Source of the DNA: Branchiostoma belcheri
Lineage: Eukaryota; Chordata; Leptocardii; Amphioxiformes; Branchiostomatidae
NCBI RefSeq assembly: GCF_001625305.1
Contig: NW_017804509.1
Span: forward strand, 677,354-741,353
Reading direction: 5' to 3'
DNA: 64,000 nucleotides
Shown piece by piece: positions 1 through 12,582 of this stretch. Position numbers and translations under genes: made by a program. The notes under the pieces are model-generated. The model was not told the origin of the DNA, ran no database searches, and saw only the letters and a program-made list of their open reading frames with translations. Positions within the stretch are counted from its first letter, which is position 1, and every line of letters begins with the position of its first letter.

Positions 1-760
1 TTTTGAAGTCTGACAGAAAAATGACTTGACACGACAACGACACATTGTACAGAGACTTACCGTATGCTTCTCTTGCCCACTGAACCAAAGTTACGCTAAA
101 TCTGAACGATTTTGTCGAGAAAATCCCGATTTTTCAGGCACAAATCCACTGAACGTCCGTCCAGCAGTAGAATCGGCGGCAAAATGACTTCGGGAACATT
201 CGGAGGTATTTTTCCCAGAATGCACAGCGATCGTGCCTTTTCGGCGGCCGTTCGGGTGTAGTCGGGCTTTCTCGCTACTGACGAAGATTTTTAATGCCTG
301 GAGTGTGGATTTTGAGCTTGCTGATTCAAATTTTAGAAAGGTTTTCAAACTGATTCGTTGATTAAAGTAAGTTTTGGTCTCTCTCATCATTGATATCAAT
401 AAATAAGACATAGAAATATTAAATCAAAAGTAGTATCACCTGTTTCATTTCCTTGATTTACCCAAGGACATTATACACAGTGTATAATGTCCTTGATTTA
501 CCCAATAAAAGTAGAGTAGCATATCATATTATATCATCTTGTAACTATTGGACTTTTTAAAAAGTCCAATGTTGGGTGTTAGTGAATAGATTAATTAGCG
601 CTAGGTTTAATTACATTACATACAGCGTACGGAAACATGGAGACAATCTCGATTCTTTGGTGATCACTTGTGTATACAATGTATATGTTTATTGGGGGGG
701 GTAACATAACTTAGTTTGTAAACTTGAGTCTGTCATTAAATTTGTTTGTTTCCTCCATTC
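1..760. other. intron or flank of the left-edge dermatopontin-like gene
   Basis: I see no exon with family similarity. A minus-strand open frame of 106 codons (91-411) has no recognisable domain and looks like chance. The segment contains a short duplicated phrase (about 447-505, ccttgatttaccca twice around tatacacagtgtata) and a perfect short inverted repeat at about 549-570. Confidence 0.4.
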
Positions 761-763
761 CAG

Positions 764-806
764 AGATCGGCGCTACCGCTTCACCCTGTGTAAGGTCAAC
801 CCGTAA
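764..806 (+). CDS. terminal exon of a plus-strand dermatopontin-like gene (partial, 5' part outside window)
   Basis: A splice acceptor (ttccag) is followed by a short open stretch that ends Asp-Arg-Arg-Tyr-Arg-Phe-Thr-Leu-Cys-Lys-Val-Asn-Pro-stop. It is almost identical to the last exons of the two complete minus-strand dermatopontin-like genes in this window. The first base completes a codon from the previous exon, the same phase as in those genes. The 3' flank (GTGAGATGCACTT and the following A-rich tract) also matches the 3' flank of the gene at 9.8-11.2 kb. I found no upstream exon in bases 1-760, so the body of the gene must lie to the left. Confidence 0.75.
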
Positions 807-2120
807 ACAGCACTAGGTAACATCCGGTGCAGCGCCTTTCAACATGTGAGATGCACTTGTTAACGTAAAAAATCTTAATAGTATCCTATATTATAAGTCT
901 AGAATATCAGTTCGATTGAAAAAACACTGGCTGGTGTATAACGTAGAAACCGCTTAAAAGATTCCTCTGCAGATTCATTGGTGAAGCATTTACCCATTTC
1001 TATTAATTCTTTATAGCTACATGTATGTGGACTACAAGAACAGACCAGGGTGAATCGTAGAGTGGGCGATTGCAGGACAAAAAAAAACTTTTCATGTTGT
1101 AGATCAAACACTTGTTTTAGCTCTTTAAATTTTACTAAAAGTTTCATTTTAAAGTTCATTTTGTGTATTGTACACAGGAATTTTTCACAAATTCAGCATA
1201 TGATCCATCCTGGAATAAAGCTGTACATAGGATTATATATCTGTAGATTTTATCATAATTTTCAGAAAATAAGGCATAAAGTAGCCATATATATACACAC
1301 ATATCGAAACTGTGGTGATACGGCTCAGTTAGGTGTTCGATTGTAGATTTTCTGTTATTTCACTACCTTTTCAATGGAAACGTGAAGTTTCACGTTGGTT
1401 AATACAAGTTGTCATTTTGTCGCAGAAAAATTAACCTAATGCTTACTTCGTCTTATATGTGCCATTTCTGTGTTGTGGAGGGCGCTATGAATGAATAAAC
1501 AAAGATGTGTGATGAAACTTCGCATGTTTTTGTCTTTTAGTATTTGACAACTTAATGTATGGACGTACGCATGTCTCCAGCAGGCCTTTCTACGGGCGGA
1601 AATACGGATCGTAGAATTCGGCAAAAAAGAGAGTAAAATTAGTCAAGGAAGGTTGTTTCTTTCCCTCCGAACATTCTAGCCTTGTATCCAGTCTGATTCG
1701 GGGTAGCAAGAGCTCTGTCCCGCCCGCCTCACATAGGATTCCCGGTGTGTATTTCACGAGAGATTGATTAGCCCTCTCCTCCACGTTCGTATTGGGGGGA
1801 AACCAAAATCCCCAAGCATACTGTCTCTTATATATTAGCGTAACACTCCAACCGAGACGGCCTGTTGCACTGGGCGGGGGAAGCTATTACTATTAGAGCC
1901 CCCGAAGACACAACCTGCCTGAACACCCCAATACCCCCAATCACGTGAGACTGGATACCAGGCTACGAACATTCAGGATAAGTGTATATTGTCCCCTCTC
2001 CTATCGAATCAACCACACATGGCGACTTAGACCCCCTTGTTCTGCTGGCATTTTTTACACAATATTTTTCAATAATTTCATGTCTTAATTAGATCAAGAA
2101 AAGTGAACAATAGACAATAC
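807..2120. other. intergenic, no gene seen
   Basis: AT-rich spacer after the left-edge terminal exon. Small open frames on both strands lack family motifs, codon bias or splice context. The first 80 bases resemble the 3' untranslated flank of the dermatopontin-like gene A. No TATA box, SINE or LINE tail was recognised with confidence. Confidence 0.4.
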
Positions 2121-2125
2121 TAGTC

Positions 2126-2488
2126 TCCAACAGACTCCTTTGCAGGCTGAATACGGTAGCAAAAGTTCACCGTCTGAGAAAAATGGACACGTTCACGGAA
2201 CTATATATTCACGGTGGCGACAGGTGCAGGAAAGAGAAAGTCCAGGAATTATTTGTTAACTGTAATGATAAGTTCACGGTACAGAAATGGCAGTGAAAAC
2301 AGGGAACATAACAGTACTGTGAAAAAAATCAGGAATTACAGAGGTAGAAATCGGCCTAAAAAGAGAAACAGTTAACTGGACCCTCTATGGCCGGCCAACT
2401 CCTCTGGTCAATGATATCCCCCTTTTAGGATGATTTCTACATTTTGTACTATTAATTCAGCCTGCAAATGAGTCTGGTGGAGACTAAG
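2126..2488. mobile_element. Mutator-like hairpin MITE interrupted by a second repeat (nested)
   Basis: The ends (tagtctccaacagactc ... gagtctggtggagacta) match the hairpin elements at 24,610 and 30,958. The inner arm (ggccggccaactcctctgg, tgatatcccccttttagg) is also recognisable. Between the left terminus and the right arm lies about 190 bp of another dispersed repeat (2,155-2,345) whose relatives are at 40,110-40,345 (inverted) and 48,535-48,665. The flanks agacaatac and agacaacaa look like a decayed 9-bp target duplication. Confidence 0.65.
2155..2345 (+). repeat. dispersed repeat (copy 1 of 3)
   Basis: Contains phrases such as gttcaccgtctgagaaaaat, ggtggcgacaggtgcag and gataagttcacggtacag. 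These recur inverted at 40,110-40,345 in ANKS1 intron 4 and, more diverged, at 48,535-48,665. It is inserted inside the hairpin element that spans 2,126-2,488. The class is unknown. Confidence 0.6.
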
Positions 2489-2730
2489 ACAACAAGTTTT
2501 GTTTTTTTTTGGATTCTCGCCAAGAAGGAAGAAATTTTCACCTGAGTGAATAATCGGCCACGTGACGCGTTGGACAGCTGTGCTCCTGTTGTGCGCATGT
2601 CTGTTGGCTGTCTTCCAACTTGAGCTACTTCGCTACGACGTTTTGACAATGCCCTCAAACCGGATAACAAAAATGGATAGTTTTTATCGAGGGAAAAAAT
2701 CAGATAAACACCGACAGAGACCACTAGATA

Positions 2731-2825
2731 GTTTGTGTGTGTGTGTGTGTCACTGTGTGTGTGTGAGTGAGTGAGTGTGTCACTGTGTGTGTGTGTGTGT
2801 GTGTGAGTGAGTGAGTGAGTGTGTC

Positions 2826-2859
<34 letters not shown>

Positions 2860-2870
2860 TGCGTGTGTTT

Positions 2871-2909
<39 letters not shown>

Positions 2910-2943
2910 AGTGTGTGTTTCTGTGTGTGTGTGTGGGGGGGGG
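2731..2943. repeat. compound GT microsatellite
   Basis: Long GT tracts are interrupted by a recurring gtgtgtcactgtgtgtg and gtgagtgagtgagt pattern, so this is a higher-order array rather than a plain dinucleotide repeat. The His/Thr- and Val/Cys-rich open frames across it are artefacts of the repeat. Confidence 0.95.
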
Positions 2944-3209
2944 TCAGAACAAAACAAGCTCTTGGCACACAGTGGAGATACTGTAAGCGCATCAGTTTGT
3001 TTTGGTGCCAAAAAGTTGCCCAGGTAATAATGGCTAATCGTCAGGTGTGACAGTGACAGTAGGGTAGAGATACAAGGGGCGGAGCTAGAGAAGTGACCCT
3101 GTGTTGACAATGGTCCCTGTCCTTTCTGTGCATAATTATCAGCCACCTGCATTGTGCACGGTCGCGAAGTAATTTTCTTCCTTATAGAAACAAAAGGATG
3201 GCTCGAAGG

Positions 3210-3215
3210 TATAAA
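3210..3215 (+). promoter_or_regulatory. TATA box of orphan dermatopontin-like first exon
   Basis: TATAAA lies 51 bases ahead of the initiation codon at 3,266, inside a block (ggtataaagaccgcg, then cagtcccagcgcagacacga before the ATG) that is closely related to the promoter of the complete gene at 11,156. The conserved spacing supports a real, inherited core promoter. Confidence 0.6.
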
Positions 3216-3265
3216 GACCGCGTTAAGGAACGCCTGGGCTCAGTCCCAGCGCAGACACGACGACG

Positions 3266-3334
3266 ATGGCATCGGCACGAGTGTTGGTCGTCACCGCGGT
3301 TCTTCTAGCCTGTCTCCTCGCCGGGCGCACATTT
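3266..3334 (+). pseudogene. orphan dermatopontin-like signal-peptide exon
   Basis: The frame begins MASARVLVVTAVLLACLLAG, nearly identical to the signal peptides of the two complete genes nearby, but is on the opposite strand. After Gly-Arg it meets Thr-Phe-Phe-stop instead of the usual Pro-Thr-Asp and the Arg run. No later exon of the family is found downstream on the plus strand. Promoter, leader and signal peptide are preserved, so this is a recent 5' fragment, perhaps the broken end of an inverted duplication. It could only encode a short secreted peptide. Confidence 0.7.
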
Positions 3335-4404
3335 TTTTAAACTGCCACTTTTCGAATAAGACTGTATTTATCTATTATCGCCTGTGCTTGATATCTGTAT
3401 CATGTGGAAGAATACTTAACCCGTATACGGTAATGTTCTTGTTGTTGTTTTTCTTTTTGCCTTGCCTTTGACCTACGACCTTACAGATCTGGAGGCTAGC
3501 TTAGCCTGGGTTCCATCCTGGTTAGTTTACGTCCGCTCCTACAGTCACTAATTATGCAACGCAAATGCACAGTGTTTACCTTCGTATATTGTCTACTCTG
3601 TTAATTCTTACTCAATACATTCACATATATGGCCATGGTCTGCTATAAAATTGCAACATGATGTAACCCAACACCAGTTACCATGGTGGCAGAGTCAACA
3701 AATCAGACCATTGGTCAGGTCAGTGTTTGGAATGGAAGAAGAAAAAGAGGAAACGTAGCAAAAACAGCTACCAGACGGCAATTCATCTCACACCGATGGT
3801 TTATTTGTTCACGTTGCGTTCCATGCCACAGCAATCAAACACCAGGCAAACTATAGTAAACCATTACATGTATATCACATTTTGTAAAGATAAAACATGT
3901 TTAGCAAATTAAAATTGCTAAGCAAACGCGAATTTCTGCTAAAACAGTATTGCACGTAAGGCCTTAAGGATAAGGAAATACAGGCTTTTTTCCGCTAACA
4001 TTAGCAAAGGAAGGTAGTCTACCGGATAACTAGTTTCGTTCTATTATTACCTCATGTACGTATGGCATGCAAGGTTTAACGGTTACATGCAGTATAATTC
4101 TCGCTACGTTTATCTTTCCTGACCAACGGATCAACCAAATATGAGAAAACAAAAAGCAACAATTTACAATCTAAACACAGAATGGACCGGCTTCATGATT
4201 CGGTCCCGATCCTTTTTAAATCTAAACCTCGAGAGAAAATTGAAAGTTATGAATAATCATAATACCGCTGATGCTAGCACCCTCGGCTCAAATTTTGAAA
4301 GTCTAATATTTTCTGTTGGAAGTTAGTTTAAATTTCATATAACGTTATGTCTTGTTACTTTGATCACGCTCTCTGTGGCTGCACTGGATGTGAAGTGGTG
4401 CTGT
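3335..4404. other. spacer, no gene seen
   Basis: No dermatopontin-like exon is recognised here. Bases 3,640-3,780 hold a dispersed repeat (tgcaacatgatgtaaccca ... accagttaccatgg ... gtgtttggaatggaagaag). Related phrases occur inverted at about 44,560-44,720 and 44,870-44,960, and partly at 25,640-25,700 and 63,615-63,680. Confidence 0.45.
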
Positions 4405-6938
<2,534 letters not shown>

Positions 6939-6993
6939 CGTCGGTCGGTCAAGTTGGGAATGGGAATGACCAGTCGAGTGTCTCTTCGCGGTT

Positions 6994-6999
6994 TTTAAA
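6994..6999 (-). promoter_or_regulatory. TATA-like box of dermatopontin-like gene B
   Basis: TTTAAA on the minus strand in the context GGTTTAAAAACCGCG occupies the same place relative to the ATG as the TATAAA boxes at 3,210 and 11,214-11,219. The change of one base could weaken it. Confidence 0.5.
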
Positions 7000-7129
7000 C
7001 CTTCGTAGCAGCTCATTGTTTATGCAAGGTGGAAACTTGCACGTCAGCCATGTCATCAACCTTTTTCGGTAATTTGGTCCCAAAATAGACGTTTTACAAA
7101 GACGACTATTGTCAAAGACGTGCGTCGTG

Positions 7130-8665
7130 ATGGCCACTCCCCTTCCCCACCCTAAATGTTCTAACGGACATCGAGTCTTTTTATTTCACATGCAAAGGAA
7201 TATTCCGTCACTTAATTGGTGCAATTATAATATTGAGTAATTTTGCCCAGAATAAACTCCTAACAAAGACGGCCAGTGTCAATAACCTCCCCTTCCACAA
7301 CCTAAATGTTCTAACGGACATTATTAACAAAGACGACCATTGTCAAAACTTGCGTCGTGTCGACCGCTCCTATCCCACACCCTAAACGTCCTAACGGACA
7401 TCGAGTCTTATTATTTCTATCCAATATTCCGTCACTTGATTGGTGCAATTATAATATTGAGTAACTTTGCCCAGAATAGATACTTAACAAAGACGACCAG
7501 TGTCAATAACCTGATTCGTGTCGACCACTCCCTCTCTGCGTACTAGACGCTCTAGAGGACTCTTTATTGATATTTAATTGGTGTAATTAAAAAACATGGA
7601 GTAATATACTCTCAATGCGGACGGCCGTTGTGAAGAACAGGTTTTGTGACCGCACCGCCCCCTCCCCACCCTAAGGGTTACTAGCGGACAGGAGGGTCAC
7701 GAATGGTCGTCGAAGCCTGTTATGTGTCGAGGGTGGCTACTTACCAGTATTTGTGCCCAACTATTACAACGTCAAGGTTGTGAATATGTCGATAACGGAA
7801 GACGTATAATTCATTTGTCCATTCATGTATTACAAATACTCTTCATTGCCAAAAACCTGCGTTGTGACAACCGCTTCCCTCCGCGTACTAGACGTTCTAG
7901 ATGTCTTTGGGTCCCCTTATTGATATTTAATTGGTGTAATTAAAATATGGAGTAATACTAAAATGTAAAATTCATGAATATGTCGATAACATGTGACATA
8001 TAATCTATTTGTCAGTTCATGTATTACGTCTGAAAACTCTAAGAGTCGTATTGTTTCTATGCAGAGGAATATTCCGTCAAATTTAATTGGTGCAATTATA
8101 ATATTGAATAATTTTGCCCAGAATAGACTATTAACAAAGACGGTCAGTGCACGTGTCAATAACCTGCTTCGCGTCGGCCGCTCCTTTTCCACACCCTAAA
8201 TGTTCTAACGGACATCAAGTCTTATTGTCTCTATCCAGAGGAATATTCCGTCAATTAATTGGTGCAATTATAATATTGAGTAATTTTGCCCAGAATAGAC
8301 CCTTCACAAAGACGGTCAGTGTCAATAACCTGCGTCGTGTCTACCCCTCCCCTCTGCGTACTAGACGTTCTACAGGACTCCTTATTGTTATTCAATTGGT
8401 GTAATTAAAATATGGAGTAATTCTACCTAAAATATACTCTCAGAGCAAATGGCTTTTGTGAAGAACAGGTTTTGTGACCGCTCCCTCTCTGCGTACTAGA
8501 CGATCTAGAGGACTTTGAGTCTCCTTATTGTTATTTAATTGGTGTAATTAATAAAATATGGAGTAATTCTGCCAAAAATATACTCTCAGAGCAAATGGCT
8601 TTGTGTTAAAAACAGGTTTTGTGACCGCTCCGCTCCGCCCCCCTCCCCACCCCAAAGGTTCTATC
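7130..8665. repeat. divergent satellite array with recurring AATTGGTGYAATT palindrome
   Basis: At least eight diverged units, roughly 120-270 bp apart, carry a conserved core (attggtgcaattataatatt, then gagtaattttgcccagaata). The imperfect palindrome AATTGGTGYAATT occurs near 7,212, 7,437, 7,576, 7,928, 8,083, 8,256, 8,392 and 8,536. Two subtypes exist: one continues into cccagaatagac, the other into aaatatactctcagagc and a gttttgtgaccgctcc phrase. Other shared phrases are ctaaatgttctaacggaca and ctgcgtactagacg. There is no coding potential. It occupies the spacer between the two complete dermatopontin-like genes. Confidence 0.85.
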
Positions 8666-8689
8666 GGGTATGGCGTCATAATTGCCATG

Positions 8690-9770
8690 GTAACGTGTTG
8701 GCATGAAGTCAAAATCTGTCATATCGAAGCGCTGCTTATAATATCTGCATTGTTGTCGGATTGATGTTGTCCCGCGATGAGTCAGACAAGAGTTACTGAG
8801 GGTTATTTGCGGTCGAACGCTTGAATAGGTGAAAATGTTTCGATCTTAAAGACTACATGTTAGAGAGTAGTTTAAACCTTTGCTCTTACCGCATACATAT
8901 TTTCTGCACGTAGGGTGACGTTATCCATACATGTATTTAGCTTTATTTGTTAGATCTTTAGTTGTAGAAGACCATGTACTTTTTTGTTGTGTCAATAAAT
9001 AATCTAATAGTATTTATGTGAAAACCCAGAAAACATGATTATGTTCTCAAGTGGTCCATATCACTACTTATCTGTGTTGTAGCGTTACGTTTACAGGCAT
9101 CCAATATAGTTTTTAGGGCTTGGAAATTAAATCCACACATATTGTGGCAAAATCAAACACGCCATATTAGATAAGAGTTCAACTCATGTTGACCATATGA
9201 TATCACGGCAGTGACTTTTATTGCTGTTTTTTTGTGCATACACCCACTTACATTGACTTCATGCATTGAAGAAAAAACATGCACCTTTGTTTAAAATATT
9301 CATCGCTCTCTCTATAATAGAAAATGACACAAAAGATGAAATAGTACATAAATAGTACAACATGATAAGCCAAAACATGAGTCACAATATCACAGATTTT
9401 CGCACTTTACATGTCACAACAGTTTCGATACGGTAAGTTACTTTATATCTTGCCTTTGGAAAATGAACAAACAAATCTACAGATGCATCATCCTATGCAA
9501 AGCTTTATGATTTACAAAGTGGATTCGCAAAAATGTTGACCGTCACACCATAAAATTTTTCTTTTCTTGTAACCATCCTGGTCTGTTAACGTTCTTTAAG
9601 GTTTAAATCTATAAGAGGATTGATAAAACAGACCAAGTCACCAATTATGAATCTGCAGAGGTTTTTTTCCAAGCGAACCAAGCATATTCTAAACTTATAT
9701 ACGGTAATTTTTTTACGTTGGAAAGTGCATCTCACATGGTGATCTAGGCGGCACTGGATGTGAACTCCTG
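8690..9770. other. spacer downstream of dermatopontin-like gene A
   Basis: No gene seen. Bases 8,850-9,005 hold a dispersed repeat that recurs at 13,145-13,325. The rest is AT-rich and probably includes the 3' untranslated region of gene A; the polyadenylation site was not identified with confidence. Confidence 0.4.
8850..9005 (+). repeat. dispersed repeat (paired with 13,145-13,325)
   Basis: Shares long phrases with the second copy: ttaccgcatacatat, tgacgttatcca, ttgttagatctt, agttgtagaaga and ttgttgtgtcaataaa. The shared AATAAA-containing end suggests the 3' end of a retroelement, but no coding part is attached. Confidence 0.7.
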
Positions 9771-9774
9771 CTGT

Positions 9775-9817
9775 TCACGGGGTGACCTTGCACAGTCGGA
9801 ACTGGTAAAGCCGGTCT
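9775..9817 (-). CDS. exon 3 (terminal) of dermatopontin-like gene A
   Basis: Acceptor ttccag; encodes DRLYQFRLCKVTP then stop. The first base completes the Glu codon from the previous exon. Confidence 0.85.
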
Positions 9818-9990
9818 CTGGAATGGAGGAAACCCAAACGTTAAATCATTCATTCATTCATTCATTCATTCATTCATTCATTCATTCATTCATTCATTCA
9901 TTCATTCATTCATTCATTCATTCATTCATTCATTCATTCATTCTATCTATTCTCTTTTTCTTTTTTTTCTTCTGTTTTCTCTTTCTTTCT

Positions 9991-10054
<64 letters not shown>

Positions 10055-11156
10055 TCAAATATAATTTCCATATATCCATATTTCTGCACTCTTCATAATT
10101 GTGATTTTTTTTCCATGCACAACGTTTGTAGAAATCGCGACTTACTCGGCGCCATTGCTGTGGTACCCGTGCATACCCGTCACGTAGTAGGACACATGTA
10201 CAGGCACGGTGAAGTCCATGGCGTGGTCCCACGAGTTCACGTAACCGGTGGTGTAACAGCTGTGGAGCACCATGCCGGTCTTTTTGGAGCACTTCATCTG
10301 TAGGTGTTATTAGGAAGGCATTTTTGAAGACATTTTAAAGTAATTTCAATTAAAGCGTTGAGGCATTAGACATTTTGGATTTTTTTATTATTATATTCCA
10401 ACATGTAATCACAAGACGTGGTGACGTCGGCAAACTTAATAGTTTTCTCAACTTATATTAATGCAGCCACCAACGCAGGGGACAATACCATACTCATTTT
10501 CACCTGAGCGAAGTGAGGAAAGTCGTGTAAAGTGCCTTTCCCAAGGGCACAAGATTGGTGGCATGTCTGGACTCGAACCCGGGACCTCTTGGTTCCGAGT
10601 CGAGCACTCTGTCGCTACGCCACACGACCCCAACTTTGGATGTTGAACCACCCTCTACATGCTTCGTAATTTTTGGCTGTGGTAAAAAAGAAATTCCCTC
10701 AAAAATATACCAATAAATAATGAGATACCAGAATTAGAGGAACTTCACCTTCCAGCGGCGGTCCTCATGCTGGTTAGAATGCTCGCTCTTGAAGCCGGTG
10801 ACGACACTGTTGAAGGGGCAGTTTTGGCCCATGCCGCCGTCAAAGTCGTTTATCCACCCGGTCCAGTAGTGCTGGGTTAAGTGGGAGATACCGGAGGCAT
10901 CCTGACACTCGAACCGCCACACTCGGTCCTCGGCCGTGTTGCAGTGGACGCTCTTGATACGGGAGATGGCTTTGTTCCAGGGGCACTCGAAGGTAAAGGT
11001 GGCGTCCCAGGTGTTTAAGGCGCCGGGCAGGGCAGCGGTGTTCGCCGGGCAGGTGCGGCGGCGGCGGCGACGCCTGCTCCCCCAGCCGTCGGTGGGCCCG
11101 GCGAGGAGACAGGCCAGGAGAAACACAGTGAAAACCCACGCTCGTGCCGATGCCAT
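9775..11156 (-). CDS. dermatopontin-like secreted protein A (3 exons, 200 aa)
   Basis: Exons on the minus strand are 11156-10749, 10297-10146 and 9817-9775 (408, 152 and 43 bases; phase consistent; 200 codons plus stop). The protein has a signal peptide (MASARAWVFTVFLLACLLAG), a run of seven Arg just after the predicted cleavage region, and a dermatopontin domain with DRVWRFEC, DRRWKMKC and DRLYQFRLC motifs. Vertebrate dermatopontin has the same spacing of Asp-Arg-x-Trp motifs and paired cysteines. The family is extracellular; collagen, decorin or sugar binding is known in relatives but not shown here. It differs from gene B in having exons 1 and 2 fused. Reading straight on past 10,749 would end seven codons later, but using the gtgaag donor restores a full-length domain. 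Confidence 0.87.
9845..9944. repeat. (TTCA)n microsatellite
   Basis: About 25 tandem tetranucleotides in the last intron of dermatopontin-like gene A. Confidence 0.97.
9978..10057. repeat. (TTTC)n microsatellite
   Basis: About 20 tandem tetranucleotides in the same intron, separated from the TTCA array by a T-rich stretch. Confidence 0.95.
10146..10297 (-). CDS. exon 2 of dermatopontin-like gene A
   Basis: Acceptor ctacag; begins MKCSKKTGMVLHSC and ends with GA of a Glu codon before gtaagt. It aligns with exon 3 of gene B. Confidence 0.85.
10400..10635 (-). mobile_element. tRNA-derived SINE, full copy inverted (family 1)
   Basis: Reverse complement of the copy at 4,594-4,845: tail (caacatgtaatcacaagacg) first, then the aagtgcctttcccaagggca middle, then the B box (gactcgaacccg) and A box. 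It lies in intron 1 of gene A in the same orientation as the gene. Confidence 0.85.
10749..11156 (-). CDS. exon 1 of dermatopontin-like gene A
   Basis: Signal peptide, Arg run and two Asp-Arg-x-Trp motifs in one exon. Donor gtgaag after a Trp-Lys codon pair. An upstream in-frame ATG exists at 11,336, but the conserved start shared by three paralogues and the TATA box favour 11,156. Confidence 0.85.
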
Positions 11157-11213
11157 CGTCGTCGTGTCTGCGCTGGGACTAGACTGACCAGCGAAGAGAC
11201 GTGACACCGTTTT

Positions 11214-11219
11214 TTTATA
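11214..11219 (-). promoter_or_regulatory. TATA box of dermatopontin-like gene A
   Basis: TATAAA on the minus strand in the context GGGTATAAAAAAACGG, 57 bases ahead of the ATG. The intervening leader (cagtcccagcgcagacacga) is shared with the orphan exon at 3,266. Confidence 0.65.
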
Positions 11220-11364
11220 CCCTTTTGTCTCCACAAGGAAGTAGATTCTTTTCCTGTTCCAGTGTCCGGACACTGGGTACTTCCTCAAAAAAAAAAAAAA
11301 CTGACCGCTTGGATGAAGACATACTAAGATGACCAAGGACAGCCACAGACCCCGTCTCTCATTA

Positions 11365-11490
11365 GCCTCTTAGCCTCATTGGGAAAGACACTTTACACAA
11401 CTGTCCTCACTCCACCCACTGTAAAAATAGGTATGTGACTTCGGTTGGGGAGATTAAAGGCGGTAGAAGGATGGGCTCCGCCTACTGTAC
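11365..11490 (+). mobile_element. SINE 3' fragment
   Basis: Contains attgggaaagacactttaca, then taggtatgtgacttcggttg and gatgggctccgcc. The second half recurs at 11,960-12,050. Headless copy. Confidence 0.6.
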
Positions 11491-11660
11491 CTGTATAGCC
11501 GGTATAACCGTCCTTCGCAGGTATGTGGCGCGGCGGCAGCTGGCTACATTACACCGAACGGCTTGTTACACCTAACCCTTGAACATCTAACTCTAGACAT
11601 TGTTTAAAGCTATCCGATGGCAATGCCCCTACTGTACTTGGTGTACGAGTTCCACTCTGC
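11490..11660 (-). mobile_element. CR1/L2-like LINE 3' end (5'-truncated, inverted)
   Basis: Reverse complement of the end of the LINE at 28.5-30.0 kb: tatagccggtataaccg, cgcggcggcagctggctac and ttgttacacctaacccttga, extending into the end of the reading frame. Confidence 0.8.
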
Positions 11661-11747
11661 GATAGTTCCAAAAAAAGAATGAATTCTTGAACACCTCAAT
11701 CCTTGGCCTCCAAGCTAGTAGAGTGCCCTAGATAACAACCCACTCAA

Positions 11748-11850
11748 TGCTAGTCTCCACCAGACTCTTTTGCAGTCTGAATAAATAGTAGAAATCGGCT
11801 AAGGGGGACAACATTGGCCAGAGGAGTTTGCCGGCCATAGAGGGTCCAGC
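11748..11850. mobile_element. half copy of Mutator-like hairpin MITE
   Basis: Left arm only: tagtctccaccagactcttt, gaataaatagtagaaatcgg, then gaggagtttgccggcc. Compare the intact copy at 30,958-31,176. Confidence 0.7.
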
Positions 11851-11954
11851 TTGCCTGTACAGACTAACTCAAATGCCCTCACGGCTTCAAAAACGCTATA
11901 AGACCTTTCCTTTTTTCACACTGTCCCTACAGGTAAGGTATGATGATTCTAAAT

Positions 11955-12065
11955 GCACCGAAGAAGCTTTACATTCCATCCACTCTAAAATAGGTACGTG
12001 ACTTCGGTTGGGGAGATTTAAAGCGAAGGAAGAAGAGGGATGGGCTCCGCTTTCAAGTACCATGC
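11955..12065 (+). mobile_element. SINE 3' fragment
   Basis: ataggtacgtgacttcggtt, then ggatgggctccgc, matching the fragment at 11,400-11,480. Confidence 0.55.
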
Positions 12066-12102
12066 CTGCCATAGATACGCTGGATTTGAACAACTAACTC
12101 AA

Positions 12103-12253
12103 TGCCCTTACAGCTTCAAAAACCTTACAGTCCGGTATTAAGCAGCTTGTACACGTACAAAACTGGTGCGTTACGCCTAAAGGCGGCTTACTGGTTATGC
12201 GAAACAAGCAAGCAAACAAACAAACAAACAAACAAACAAACAAACAAACAAAA
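12103..12253 (+). mobile_element. LINE 3' end with (AAAC)n tail, family 2
   Basis: A 3' hairpin region (gtgcgttacgcctaaaggcgg, cttactggttatgcgaaaca) runs directly into nine or so aaac units. Inverted relatives lie at 12,583-12,700 and 16,838-16,960. Confidence 0.7.
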
Positions 12254-12324
12254 AGGCTATGTATATATGGGACCTTTACTTTTTACACTGTAGGGTATGA
12301 TTCTAGAGGCACCGAAGAAGCTTT

Positions 12325-12455
12325 ACCTTTACGTCGATGAAGGTTAGACATCCAGGTAATAAGATATGCCAAAAAAAAAACAGTTACTCAAGCAACTGGA
12401 AAAATCATATCCAGTTGTTTGAGCAACTGCTTTTTGGCGTAAGGTATACCTTTGT
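12325..12455. mobile_element. short TIR element, CAGTTACTCAAGCAACTGG family (deleted copy)
   Basis: gatgaaggttagacatccag leads into cagttactcaagcaactgg and then directly to the inverted arm ccagttgtttgagcaactg. The loop present in the copy at 13,385-13,565 is missing. Confidence 0.7.
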
Positions 12456-12582
12456 TTCTATGCGGAAGTAAATTCCTGACCGGTTACGTTTTTTAGTCTT
12501 CTTTACTTCCGCCATAAACTGATCGCCGAATGAAGAAAGACTATTGAAATGGTCAGGGACTACCACAATCCCTGCCACAATC

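Noticed and set aside
1050-1346. A 98-codon plus-strand frame and a minus-strand 86-codon frame near 0.9-1.35 kb as genes
   Set aside because: No domain, no composition bias, no splice context; expected by chance in AT-rich DNA.
2562-2774. An open frame starting TRWTAVLLLCACLLAVFQLE that looks like a signal peptide near the dermatopontin cluster
   Set aside because: It starts with GTG, has no ATG or TATA context like its neighbours, runs into the GT microsatellite, and has no DNA-level similarity to the family's first exon.
2724-3152. Long His/Thr-rich and Val/Cys-rich open frames over GT/CA repeats (also at 5,182-5,477 and 47,787-48,217)
   Set aside because: Artefacts of dinucleotide repeats, which are open in several frames on both strands.
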